From JBBRLA01 sp038231615 (GTDB taxonomy: Bacteria; Myxococcota_A; Polyangia; Palsa-1104; JAEUJZ01): a stretch of DNA of 14,688 nt. The DNA lies in NCBI GenBank assembly GCA_038231615.1, contig JBBRLA010000140.1, positions 1 through 14,688 on the forward strand, read 5' to 3'. The notes beneath the pieces are model-generated. The model did no database searches, had not been told where the DNA came from, and worked only from the letters and a program-made list of their open reading frames with translations. Both the position numbers and the translations under genes were made by a program. Below are positions 1-7,689 of this stretch, piece by piece. How positions within the stretch are numbered: the stretch's first letter is position 1; every line of letters starts with the position of its first letter.

Positions 1-2
1 GC

Positions 3-467
3 CAGCTGGGGCCCCTCTTGGCGCACATTCAGGAAGAAGAAGTTGAAGAGCACTCCCGGTTGTTTCGCGAGCTACTTGAACATCTCAACTCCAGGGTCCC
101 GGGTTCGACGGCGCTCGATCAGGATCGTCTACACGAGCTGAACTACACCTTTTCAGAAAGATGCGCGGAGGAGAAAAATTACGGATTTTTCCTTGGCAGC
201 TTCTATGCCACCGAAATCATGTCGGCAACCAGATGTCGACAGATTCAAAATGGCCTCTTGCGCCTGGGCATTGAGCCGCAGCGGCTCGAGTATTTCAAGG
301 TTCACTGCGATCATGACGAGAGTCATGCCGACCAGGTCGTGAACAGCTTCATCATTCCCGCCCTCGAACTCGATCCCGGCATTATAACTGAGATAGAAGA
401 AGGTCTGCGTGATCGTTTGCGTAGGTCGAGCGATTATCTGAAGTGGTATGAGCATGAATATCTATGA
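3..467 (+). CDS. Haem-oxygenase-like di-iron oxygenase (iron-containing redox enzyme family), 5'-truncated by window edge
   Basis: The reading frame is open back to the window edge and the visible part starts inside a conserved metal-binding helix, so the true start lies upstream. A TTG at position 18 is the first possible internal start but would leave an incomplete fold. Counting from that TTG, an acidic run at residues 6-11 followed by His12 resembles the first Glu/His ligand helix of the family. Glu66 falls in a second helix, and His96, Asp100 and His103 form the H-x3-D-x2-H motif in HCDHDESH. This pattern is typical of all-helical oxygenases such as UndA, CADD, BesC and the SznF central domain, which use two irons and O2 to cleave or oxidise fatty acids, amino acids or guanidines. 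About 50-70 N-terminal residues are probably missing. The gene overlaps the nucleotidyltransferase that follows, which implies one transcript. The family call is fairly secure; the substrate is unknown. Confidence 0.72.
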   Translation, partial: QLGPLLAHIQEEEVEEHSRLFRELLEHLNSRVPGSTALDQDRLHELNYTFSERCAEEKNYGFFLGSFYATEIMSATRCRQIQNGLLRLGIEPQRLEYFKVHCDHDESHADQVVNSFIIPALELDPGIITEIEEGLRDRLRRSSDYLKWYEHEYL

Positions 468-1149
468 TGATTTTATCAAACGGGCTGTCGGCGTACTAGA
501 GCAGGAACTCGGCCACAACCTGGCCGGGGTTTACATGATCGGAAGCCTGGCCCACGGCGGGTTCAGTGAACAGTATAGCGATATCGATCTGGCCGTTATT
601 GTACGAAATTCTGTCCTTGATCTCGCGGGGGTCATTGAAAAATGCCGTCTACTCGATAGAAGTTGGGGTCCTCGGCTATCGGTGTTCTGGGGCGATGCAC
701 GCTTTGCGGGAGGACGTTTTCCGATCCTCGATCAGGTCGATTTCTGTGATCACCGCATTGTCGTTGTCGAGCATGAAAAGCCGCCTTCGCTGCGACCTGG
801 CCTGCCTCAGGTACGGGCCTACCTGCTGGGACACCCGATCGACTACTGGCGAGAAAAGACGGAGTATTTTTCGACCGTACACGAACTGCGGAGGGAGGAC
901 GAGAAGGAATTTGTGCGATGTCTTCTCTATCCGGCGCGACTGGTCTACACGTGGACCACTGGGGCGCTGACCTCGAACGATGACGCGGTCACGTTTCTGG
1001 CCGGTCATGAGCCGCCGGGGCTTGACCTCGACCTTGTGGATCGGGGTCTGGAGTGCCGCACGTCAGGGCGAGATCCCCGTACTCTTTTCAGCGAGAGAAG
1101 GCGACTGCGGGACCAGATGCAGGCATGTCTGCGCTGGGTGAACTCATGA
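448..1149 (+). CDS. Nucleotidyltransferase-domain protein (DNA polymerase beta superfamily)
   Basis: This 233-residue protein has the superfamily signature near its N-terminus: Gly32-Ser33 of GSLAHGG, then the paired metal-binding aspartates Asp45 and Asp47 in SDIDLAVI. Asp98 in QVDFCDH is a plausible third carboxylate. The remainder is probably helical, as in AadA-type aminoglycoside adenylyltransferases and other small-molecule nucleotidyltransferases. Such enzymes transfer NMP from an NTP to a hydroxyl or a protein; the acceptor here is unknown. The start overlaps the upstream oxygenase gene by 20 bp, or by 14 bp if the ATG at 454 is used. Neither start has a strong Shine-Dalgarno, so translation is probably coupled. 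The stop overlaps the ATG of the desaturase. The setting inside an oxygenase-desaturase operon favours a biosynthetic or self-protection role over a free-standing resistance gene, but that is inference. Confidence 0.8.
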   Translation: MSMNIYDDFIKRAVGVLEQELGHNLAGVYMIGSLAHGGFSEQYSDIDLAVIVRNSVLDLAGVIEKCRLLDRSWGPRLSVFWGDARFAGGRFPILDQVDFCDHRIVVVEHEKPPSLRPGLPQVRAYLLGHPIDYWREKTEYFSTVHELRREDEKEFVRCLLYPARLVYTWTTGALTSNDDAVTFLAGHEPPGLDLDLVDRGLECRTSGRDPRTLFSERRRLRDQMQACLRWVNS

Positions 1150-2111
1150 AGGGTGAGGTCTTGCTTTCGGGGCCTACGCGTCGCGCCATCCAGGAGATCT
1201 CGGGACCGAGACCGCTGATCGGTCTTGCCTATTGCTTTCGCACATTTGCGTTGATCGGGGCCGCTATTGGCCTGGCGCTCCGATTTCCCCATTCGATCGC
1301 ATTTGTCTTCAGCATTGTATTTATCGGCGCCCGCCAGCATTCGCTTTATGTCCTGAACCACGATGCGAGCCACGGCGTGCTCCTTGCCAGCAAGCGTATG
1401 AACAAAATCCTTGCCACCCTCTTGTCGAACCTTACCTTCTTTCACCACCCCGAGGCCTACTCTTACGTTCAATGGCGGCGTGTGCATCGCTTGCACCATG
1501 CGTATCTGTTTACGTCGCGGGACCCCAATTATGTCGAGCGCAAGCTGAATGGCGAAACCCGAGTCAGGTTTGGACGGGGACGGCTGCTCTTCGAGATGCT
1601 GAAGGCGGGCCCGCAGGCGATCAAGAGTTTCTTCGTCGGCCGCCAGGACTATGTCCCACCCGGCGGCATGACCTGCGAAAAGCGCCGGTTCAATCACCTG
1701 GCTACGCTGACGTTCCGATTCAAGGGCGACCCTGAGATGGAACTGGAACGCCGCATCAAAATAGGATTTTTCGTGGCGGCACTGCTGGCGCTGCACTTTA
1801 CCGGCCTCTGGCGGCCCTTCGTCTTGTTCTGGATCCTGCCCATGTACACTGTCTATCCGGGGTTGCTGCGCCTCATGGATCTGACTGAGCATCAGTGGCA
1901 GGTCGAGAGCACCAGGATTATCGAGAATGCGGCCTCCACTCGGCCGAACCTGCTAGAGCATTGGCTGATCTCCGATCTGAATCGGAGCCTGCACCGGGAG
2001 CATCATCTATTCCCTATGGTACCAGGCTTTCGTCTCCCCCGGCTCTCGGAACTGCTCGTTGCGGCCAGCCACCTCGATCGTCCCCGCTCAAGCTTCTTGT
2101 TCGACCCATGA
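1146..2111 (+). CDS. Membrane fatty acid desaturase family protein
   Basis: The protein has 321 residues and three histidine boxes of the membrane di-iron desaturase/hydroxylase superfamily: HDASH at residues 72-76, HRLHH at 114-118 and HREHH at 283-287. It also has the extra conserved His249 (TEHQ) before the third box. Hydrophobic stretches at about 23-66, 85-100 and 205-240 fit four membrane segments with the His boxes on the cytoplasmic face. Members insert double bonds or hydroxyls into lipid acyl chains, carotenoids or sphingolipids using O2 and an electron donor. I chose the ATG at 1146 because it overlaps the upstream TGA (ATGA) and follows GGGTGA at a suitable distance. In-frame starts at 1053 (GTG) and 1125 (ATG) would give longer N-termini lying within the upstream gene. 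Whether it desaturates or hydroxylates, and on which lipid, cannot be read from the sequence. No electron-donor gene is visible. Confidence 0.87.
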   Translation: MKGEVLLSGPTRRAIQEISGPRPLIGLAYCFRTFALIGAAIGLALRFPHSIAFVFSIVFIGARQHSLYVLNHDASHGVLLASKRMNKILATLLSNLTFFHHPEAYSYVQWRRVHRLHHAYLFTSRDPNYVERKLNGETRVRFGRGRLLFEMLKAGPQAIKSFFVGRQDYVPPGGMTCEKRRFNHLATLTFRFKGDPEMELERRIKIGFFVAALLALHFTGLWRPFVLFWILPMYTVYPGLLRLMDLTEHQWQVESTRIIENAASTRPNLLEHWLISDLNRSLHREHHLFPMVPGFRLPRLSELLVAASHLDRPRSSFLFDP

Positions 2112-2114
2112 GGC

Positions 2115-3836
2115 TCAGGGGCGCACTACCTCCTGCCCGGTCCCTTCTCTAATCTCGATGCGCCCGTCCGCGGAGTAGGGCCCGAATCGCTCGCGCCGTC
2201 CAGACGGCCATTGCACGGTCAATGCTGACACCTCTGTCGCCAACCCCAGTCCAACGTGGATGCGCGAGTCGCTGACAGAACTGTAGCTGCCGCCCGCCGG
2301 GCAAGGCACAACGTGCGTCTTGCCAGCGATCTCGGCGAATATCGTTGCCCCTTGCCCCTCGCCGTAGGTTGGGCCTTGTCGGTCGCGCAGGCGTACGGAC
2401 AGGTAGTGGTTCCCGCTCATGGATTCGTTATGCAGGAGCAGCGGCGCGCCCTCGTCGTTGACGACCAATATGTCGAGCCGACCATCGTGATCGTAGTCCG
2501 CCATGCACATGCCCCGCCCCACGATGCGCAGCGCCGCCTTGCCTTGCAGCGTGTCGGGCATGCTGGAGAATTGCCCCTGCTTGTTGTACAGCAGCTGCAG
2601 CGGCTCTCTGTACGGTGTACCGAAGACCTCCTCCGAGTTGGAGAGGATGTGACCGTTGGCGACCAGCAGGTCCAGCCAGCCATCATTGTTCAGGTCCGCG
2701 AAAAGGATGCCGAAGCCGACCCAGGGGTAGGTAGCCGCCTTCACGCCGCGTTCGCCGGACACGTCCTTGAATACCAGGTTCCCCAGATTGCGGAACAAAC
2801 TGACGCCCCGATACTCGAAGTCGGTCATCGCCATGTCCAGCTTCCCATCACCGTCGAAGTCGGCCACGGTGACCCCCATGCCGAAGCGCAGCAGACCCTG
2901 GCGATTGAACGCCGTGCCCGAGGCGATGCCTTGGTCCTCGAACCGATCACCATGGCGCACGAACAGGTTGCCTGGCGCCAGGTCGTTGGTGAACACGACC
3001 TCGACCTGGCCGTCTCCGTCCAGATCGACCGCGGTGACGCCCAGGTTCTTGCCAGAGGAGGCGTCAAAGCCCCAGGCCTTGGTCAGGTCCTGGAAGTGCC
3101 CTCGCACATTGCGAAATACCTGGGGTTGGTCGCCGGCGTAGGCTCCAGGGCCGCAGTCGAAGGACAGGCCGTTGCGCTGACACATGCGCCGCCGGTTTGG
3201 GTCGAAGCGCAGGTAGTGGCCGACGATGAGATCGGGCCAGCCGTCGCGGTCCAGGTCGGCGAAGGTCACGGCACTGGTCCAGCCCCCATGGACATCGATG
3301 CCGGCCTCGCGCGTCACGTCGCGCAGGCGCTTGCCGTGCTCGTTGTGCAGCAGCACCCCGCCGCGATATCCACTGAGAAATACGTCGGGGAATCCATCCC
3401 GGTCATAGTCCCCCACGCCGATGCCGAGGTAGTTGAGCTTTGGCAGGTCGTTCAGCCCCGCTGAAATACGAGCGAATCGACCATTGTGCAGATTGCGAAA
3501 GAGCGCCGGTTGCGGACCGACCAGAAGGATGTCCTCCCATCCGTCTGCGTCGAAGTCCAAGAACGCCGCACCGTAGCCCACGCTAGAAAGGGGAGAGTAG
3601 GGAGGGGGCTCCGGCGGAGACCAGCGGTAGCTGATTCCGGCCTCCTCGGCGACATCGACGAGTTTGAGTGGTATTTGGGAGGTATCCAAGGGGGGCGAAA
3701 GTTGCGTGGCCTCGGCCAGGGTCACGACTTCTGGCTGGGGCGCGAGATCAGCATTCCTCTTGCCATTGCAGCCCGCCCCGGCCTGGCAGACGCAAAGCAG
3801 GAGCATGGACCGCATTGCGAATCCGCAATGCATCAT
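2115..3836 (-). CDS. Exported FG-GAP/VCBS-repeat protein with C-terminal ASPIC/UnbV domain (CRTAC1-like)
   Basis: This 573-residue protein has a short hydrophobic N-terminus ending in AGAGC (Cys23), a plausible but imperfect lipoprotein signal because the -3 residue is Gly. The body has seven Ca-binding DxDxDG-type loops, starting near residues 94, 143, 194, 271, 326, 381 and 447, each followed by a hydrophobic strand. This is the FG-GAP/VCBS beta-propeller pattern, and seven loops match a seven-bladed integrin-alpha-like propeller. Residues about 492-566, including QGATIF, GGSYSSVSD and VQWPSG, match the ASPIC/UnbV domain usual at the C-terminus of CRTAC1-like proteins. It is probably a surface calcium-stabilised adhesion or binding protein; no enzymatic residues were seen. 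The codon at 3836 is supported by GAGA about 8 nt upstream. Met8 at 3815 would place basic Arg9 nearer the signal start and is an alternative. It converges on the desaturase gene. Confidence 0.9.
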   Translation of the reverse strand: MMHCGFAMRSMLLLCVCQAGAGCNGKRNADLAPQPEVVTLAEATQLSPPLDTSQIPLKLVDVAEEAGISYRWSPPEPPPYSPLSSVGYGAAFLDFDADGWEDILLVGPQPALFRNLHNGRFARISAGLNDLPKLNYLGIGVGDYDRDGFPDVFLSGYRGGVLLHNEHGKRLRDVTREAGIDVHGGWTSAVTFADLDRDGWPDLIVGHYLRFDPNRRRMCQRNGLSFDCGPGAYAGDQPQVFRNVRGHFQDLTKAWGFDASSGKNLGVTAVDLDGDGQVEVVFTNDLAPGNLFVRHGDRFEDQGIASGTAFNRQGLLRFGMGVTVADFDGDGKLDMAMTDFEYRGVSLFRNLGNLVFKDVSGERGVKAATYPWVGFGILFADLNNDGWLDLLVANGHILSNSEEVFGTPYREPLQLLYNKQGQFSSMPDTLQGKAALRIVGRGMCMADYDHDGRLDILVVNDEGAPLLLHNESMSGNHYLSVRLRDRQGPTYGEGQGATIFAEIAGKTHVVPCPAGGSYSSVSDSRIHVGLGLATEVSALTVQWPSGRRERFGPYSADGRIEIREGTGQEVVRP

Positions 3837-4117
3837 GCCGGTCTCATTCTCAGAAAATAGAGCAACCCATTCAGTCTATCAGATCTTCACAGGGCTGAGC
3901 GCAGGCAAAAACAGGGCCGGATTTTGGGACGAAATCGGGCGTGCGACATGTCTGTATTGGGGCCCGAATGTCTACCTTATCGCTGGGGCCTGGTGTCCAC
4001 CTCCGGCGCAGCAGACCCGGTCAATCGACCCCATCCCGGCCGCCGCGCCGCCGCCAGGTCGCCGTCCGGCCACAGGTTGCCCGCCGCTGCCAGGGGGTCG
4101 TGCTGATTCTGCTGCCA

Positions 4118-4133
4118 CGGCATTATTTTTGCA
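4118..4133 (+). promoter_or_regulatory. Candidate sigma-54 (-24/-12) promoter
   Basis: The 16 bases CGGCATTATTTTTGCA align without gaps to the sigma-54 consensus TGGCACG-N4-TTGCA. They match GGCA in the -24 block and all of TTGCA in the -12 block, with the invariant GG and GC exactly 10 nt apart. Transcription would start near 4144, giving a leader of about 40 nt before the ATG at 4183. Sigma-54 promoters need an enhancer-binding activator; none is encoded in this window. One 16-base match can occur by chance. Confidence 0.42.
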
Positions 4134-4170
4134 TCTTCATCAAAAAAATCTACGCCCTTGTGCCTTCCGC

Positions 4171-4177
4171 AAAGGAG
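4171..4177 (+). promoter_or_regulatory. Ribosome binding site that decides the DUF1592 start
   Basis: AAAGGAG lies 5 nt before the ATG at 4183. That ATG opens a textbook lipoprotein signal peptide, so it is preferred over the many upstream in-frame codons of the open frame, which begins at 3664. Confidence 0.8.
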
Positions 4178-4182
4178 CATCT

Positions 4183-5952
4183 ATGAAGGTCCCTGCTTCT
4201 TCGGCCCTGCGCCGCCTCCTGGCCCCTTGCGCCCTGGCCGCCAGCCTGGCCGGCTGCGCTGACAACACCGATCCCGCCGCCCCGTCATCGCCCGTGGACG
4301 GCGGTGTTACGGCCTCGGCATGCGATGACCCGGACCCGGGCCCGGCCGTCCCCCTGCCGCGGCTCTCGGGCGTCCAGTATGTGAACACCGTCCACGACCT
4401 GCTCTTCGCCGTCCTTCCTGCGGCTGATGCCCAGAGTGTCTACGGCGTCCTTGCCGCCAGCCTTGGCAGCTTGCCCCAGGATCGGCGCGTCGGCCCCTCG
4501 GGCGCAACCCACGGCGGTTACCAGCGCCTTGATCAGGACGTGCAGGACGCCCGCGTCTCCCAGACGTACGACCTTGCTGTCGCTATCGGCCAACAACTCA
4601 CCGCCACCCCCGAACGTATCACCGCCCTCGCCGGCTCCTGTGCCACCGACAACGACCCCGGCAACGACGTTGCCTGCCTGCGCAGCTTTGTCCAACACTT
4701 TGGCGCCCGCGCCCTGCGTCGCCCCCTCGGCGATGACGACGTCGCCTTCTATAGCGGCGCCGTGGCCGGTGTGGCCGCCGCGGACCTCGCGGACCTCGTT
4801 GCCATCTTCCTGACCTCTCCGCAATTTCTTTACCACGTCGAGCACGGCGACACCCTGCTTCGCAGTGCCCTCTACACGCTCTCACCCTACGAAGTAGCGG
4901 CGCGTCTCTCCTTTCATCTGTGGGACACCAGCCCCGATGACGAATTGATCGCCGCGGCGCAGAGCGGCGCTCTGTCCACGGCGGAAGGCTACGCGCGCCA
5001 GGTGGCCCGCCTTGCCAGCAACGCGCACGCGGTCCCGGTGCAAAATACTTTCTTTCGCGAGTATCTGTGGCTCGACGAGGTGGCCAACATCGACACCCAC
5101 GTCGGCGACACCGACTATCGCGCCTTCGCCGGCGCGCAGCTTCCCACTACCACTCTCACCGATGAAATGACCGCCGAGGTCAGCGACGCCGCCGTATGGG
5201 TGGTGCAACATGGCGGCACTCTGGACGACGTGGTCAGCGACCGCCGCACCTACGCGCGCACGCCGCTGGTCGCGGCCATCTACAATACCCCGATCTGGGA
5301 CGGCACCAGCGAACCGCCGCTGGCCCGAGACCCGGAGCGTGCGGGGCTCATCACCCGTGCAGCTTTTCTGACCAACCCGGCGTTGACCACCCGCCCCATC
5401 ATGAAGGGCGTGTTCCTGCGCGAGGGCCTGCTTTGCGACACCATCCCACCGCCGCCGGGCAATGCCTCCATGACCCCCTTCCCGAACCTGGGGATTGCCA
5501 CCACGCGTCAAGTGGTCAGCACCCTGACCGAGGGCGACGGCACCGTCTGCGCGGGGTGCCACAAGCAGCTCATCAACCCCCTGGGCTTCGCCACCGAGGG
5601 CTTCGACTCCCTGGGCCGGGTGCGCACGATGCAGACCTTTTACAATCCATTCAGCGGTGCGGTGACAGGCCAGCTCCCCATCGATACGAGCAGCGTGCCC
5701 CAGGTGCTTTCCGGCGACAAGGCGCCTTCCAGCGGGCCCGCGGACTTGACGGGGCTTCTTTTGAAGAGCGGCAAGGTCCATTCCTGCTTCGCGCGTCAGA
5801 TTCTGCGTTACGCTTTGAGTCGCCCAGAGGACACGACCGCTGACCAATGTCTGCTCGATCACGTCGGCACGGCCCTGTCCGCGCATCAGCCCCTGGCCCA
5901 GGTGCTCCAGCTTACGGCGCTGCGACCCGAGTTCCGCCGCCGCAACTTCTAG
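4183..5952 (+). CDS. DUF1592/DUF1588-family lipoprotein with a CxxCH motif
   Basis: The protein has 589 residues. The N-terminus carries a basic region, a hydrophobic core and the lipobox LAGC (Cys25), so it is probably an exported lipoprotein, followed by a Pro/Asp-rich linker. Domains of the planctomycete/myxobacterial PSD set appear in the usual order: DUF1587 at about 58-75 (LSGVQYVNTVHDLL), DUF1595 at about 153-196 (FGARALRRPL), DUF1592 at about 205-340 (SPQFLYHVE, LSPYEVAARLSFHLWDTSP), DUF1588 at about 387-485 and DUF1585 at about 495-570. Within DUF1588, CAGCH at 456-460 is a CxxCH sequence of the kind that binds c-type haem. The separate N-terminal cytochrome domain of many planctomycete members is absent. 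The function of the family is not established; haem binding suggests extracytoplasmic redox work. It forms an operon with the DUF1552 gene 16 nt downstream. Confidence 0.9.
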   Translation: MKVPASSALRRLLAPCALAASLAGCADNTDPAAPSSPVDGGVTASACDDPDPGPAVPLPRLSGVQYVNTVHDLLFAVLPAADAQSVYGVLAASLGSLPQDRRVGPSGATHGGYQRLDQDVQDARVSQTYDLAVAIGQQLTATPERITALAGSCATDNDPGNDVACLRSFVQHFGARALRRPLGDDDVAFYSGAVAGVAAADLADLVAIFLTSPQFLYHVEHGDTLLRSALYTLSPYEVAARLSFHLWDTSPDDELIAAAQSGALSTAEGYARQVARLASNAHAVPVQNTFFREYLWLDEVANIDTHVGDTDYRAFAGAQLPTTTLTDEMTAEVSDAAVWVVQHGGTLDDVVSDRRTYARTPLVAAIYNTPIWDGTSEPPLARDPERAGLITRAAFLTNPALTTRPIMKGVFLREGLLCDTIPPPPGNASMTPFPNLGIATTRQVVSTLTEGDGTVCAGCHKQLINPLGFATEGFDSLGRVRTMQTFYNPFSGAVTGQLPIDTSSVPQVLSGDKAPSSGPADLTGLLLKSGKVHSCFARQILRYALSRPEDTTADQCLLDHVGTALSAHQPLAQVLQLTALRPEFRRRNF

Positions 5953-5968
5953 CCATAGGATGACGACC

Positions 5969-7507
5969 ATGACGCGAGAGCGAAACCATCTGAGCCGCCG
6001 CCAGGCCTTGCAAGGTCTTGCCGGGGCGACCCTGGCGCTGCCGTTCCTACCGTCCATCATGCTGCCGCGCAGCGCTCGGGCGGCATCCTCCGTCCAGCAG
6101 CGCTACCTTCACTTCGCCACGCCCCACGGAGGGGTGTGGCAGAGCAACATGTACCCGGCGGCGGCCAGCCTCACCGAGCAGCAGCCTTACCTGGAGCGAA
6201 TGATCCGCCGTGGCGCCCTGGTACCCGTGGTCAGCGGTGCCACCGCGGCCCTGAGCCCCGTGCTCAGCGCCCCGGCGACCGCGCTGACCCAGGCCATTGC
6301 CCGCAAGCTGAACGTCATCCATGGCCTGGACATCCCATTTGACCTGGGTCACCACACCGGCGGCCATATGGGCAACTACGCAGCCAATACCCCCGTGCTC
6401 AACGACAGTCTGATCGCGGAGCATTCACCGCGGGTGACCATCGACCAGATCATGGCCTGGTCGCCGGACTTTTACTCCGACCTCGGCAGCGTTCGCCAGC
6501 GCGCCCTGGCCCTGGGTGGCCTGTCCTACGGCTGGTCCAACTCCCAGAATCATAGCGGCGTGGTGCAGATCGTCGGCGGCCCTGCCCCGGGCAGCGGGGT
6601 GATGGAACTTTTCGATCTGCTCTTCGGGCCGCAGACCGCGGGTGCGCCGCGGCACCCCGTCACCGATCGCATCCTGGCCAACTACAAGCGACTGCGCGAT
6701 GGCAACCGCCGCCTCTCCAGCGAGGATCGCCGGCGCCTCGACGATCACGTATCCCGGGTGGCGGAGCTGGATCGCAGGCTCACCGTGTTCCCGCAATGCC
6801 CCGGTGCCAAGCGGCCGGCGGCCGATGTGTCCCTTGGGGCGGACTTCAGCTACGATCCGGTACAGCAGGTGCAGCTATGGCAAGCGTATAATGACGTGCT
6901 CGCCATGGCCCTGTCCTGCGGCGCGACGCGCCTGGCCAGCGCCTATGCCAACTCCACCTTCTCTACCTACCGCGGAGACTGGCACCAGGACATCGCCCAT
7001 CAGGCCGCTAACCCCGAGGGCAGCAAACAGCAGATCCTGGCGGACGCCAACGGTCAGTTCTTCCGCGGCGTATTCCTGGATCTCGTCCGCAAGCTCGACG
7101 CCATCGACGATGGTGGCGGGCGTACTTTACTGGACAACTCGCTGGTTGTGTGGACCCAGGAGTGTTCCCACTGGACCCATATCGCCGTGGGCATCCCGGT
7201 GATCACCGCAGGCTCTGCGGGCGGGGCCCTGCATACCGGCAGCTACATCGACTACCGCAACCTCAATCTGCAATTCATGGGCGCCCCCCCGCCGGAGGCC
7301 CCGGGGCCCACCTACCCCGGTCTTCTGTACAATCAATTCCTGGCCACGGTGCTCAATACCCTGGGCGTGCCCAAGGCACAGTGGGAGGAGCCCGGCGGCG
7401 GCTATGGGCTGCGCTATGTCGGGCCAACGTACGTCACGCATTACCCGAACGCGGTGCTTCAGAATAACAGCGCCAGCCTGCCCTTCTTGAGTACCAGCGG
7501 GGGTTGA
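5969..7507 (+). CDS. DUF1552 protein with Tat signal
   Basis: The product has 512 residues. Its N-terminus shows a twin-arginine-type signal: SRRQALQ at residues 9-15, then a hydrophobic segment to about 31 and a likely cleavage site after ARA at about 36-38. The rest matches DUF1552, a secreted family almost always found next to DUF1592/1588 proteins. Landmarks are FATPHGGVW near 49-57, HHTGGH at 128-133 and a C-terminal core with NSLVVWTQECSHW at 390-402. The fold is probably related to the DUF1501/alkaline-phosphatase-like group, but no activity is known. Tat export would suit a protein that folds or takes up a cofactor in the cytoplasm. I prefer the ATG at 5969 because AGGA at 5957-5960 lies 8 nt upstream; the ATG at 5960 adds three residues and lacks a usable site. 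Confidence 0.9.
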   Translation: MTRERNHLSRRQALQGLAGATLALPFLPSIMLPRSARAASSVQQRYLHFATPHGGVWQSNMYPAAASLTEQQPYLERMIRRGALVPVVSGATAALSPVLSAPATALTQAIARKLNVIHGLDIPFDLGHHTGGHMGNYAANTPVLNDSLIAEHSPRVTIDQIMAWSPDFYSDLGSVRQRALALGGLSYGWSNSQNHSGVVQIVGGPAPGSGVMELFDLLFGPQTAGAPRHPVTDRILANYKRLRDGNRRLSSEDRRRLDDHVSRVAELDRRLTVFPQCPGAKRPAADVSLGADFSYDPVQQVQLWQAYNDVLAMALSCGATRLASAYANSTFSTYRGDWHQDIAHQAANPEGSKQQILADANGQFFRGVFLDLVRKLDAIDDGGGRTLLDNSLVVWTQECSHWTHIAVGIPVITAGSAGGALHTGSYIDYRNLNLQFMGAPPPEAPGPTYPGLLYNQFLATVLNTLGVPKAQWEEPGGGYGLRYVGPTYVTHYPNAVLQNNSASLPFLSTSGG

Positions 7508-7689
7508 GCCGCACTGCACCGCATCATCGATTTTCCCCTCCAGGACATCCCCTACAGGATCCGGCTCCAGATCCCCCTCGCTGCCCACTTCTGCTCCGTG
7601 CCGCTCTGGCGTTGCGCAGGCAGGGTCTCGCACGAATCACCCATAGATGAGCCTGTACTATGAGCCTTGTGATGCATCGGGCGGGGAGG

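Larger units (their letters stand above)
3837..4182. other. Divergent intergenic region of 346 bp
   Basis: This gap separates the ASPIC/UnbV gene (minus) from the DUF1592-family gene (plus). The reading frame of the plus gene is open all the way through it, but that stretch has no recognisable protein features and the strong Shine-Dalgarno at 4171-4177 marks the real start. The region holds a candidate sigma-54 element near its right end, a very GC-rich block at about 4015-4095, and AT-rich patches at 4121-4149. I found no convincing sigma-70 pair for the minus-strand gene and no RNA gene. Confidence 0.5.

Noticed and set aside
1053..1145. Longer desaturase N-terminus from GTG 1053 or ATG 1125
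   Set aside because: This would overlap the nucleotidyltransferase by up to 97 bp; the ATGA at 1146-1149 is the usual coupling arrangement and the extra residues are Arg/Pro-rich.
1005..1892. 295-codon minus-strand frame opposite the desaturase
   Set aside because: No domain or signal sequence; the plus strand carries three histidine boxes.
2256..3464. 402-codon plus-strand frame opposite the ASPIC/UnbV gene
   Set aside because: Its regular patterns are the reverse image of the repeated calcium loops, not independent coding evidence.
4015..4095. GC-rich repeats in the divergent region as a CRISPR-like or protein-binding array
   Set aside because: The CCGCC-type runs are irregular, unspaced and consistent with general base composition.
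3664..4182. N-terminal extension of the DUF1592-family gene through the intergenic region
   Set aside because: The frame is open, but the extension has no domain-like content, and it would bury a perfect Shine-Dalgarno and lipoprotein signal peptide inside the protein.
4882..6060. 392-codon minus-strand frame spanning the DUF1592/DUF1552 junction
   Set aside because: It crosses two well-supported plus-strand genes and shows only Gly/Arg/His-rich sequence.
7508..7689. Possible small gene or RNA between the DUF1552 and propeller genes
   Set aside because: No frame with a credible ribosome site and no conserved RNA fold was recognised apart from the GC palindromes that follow.
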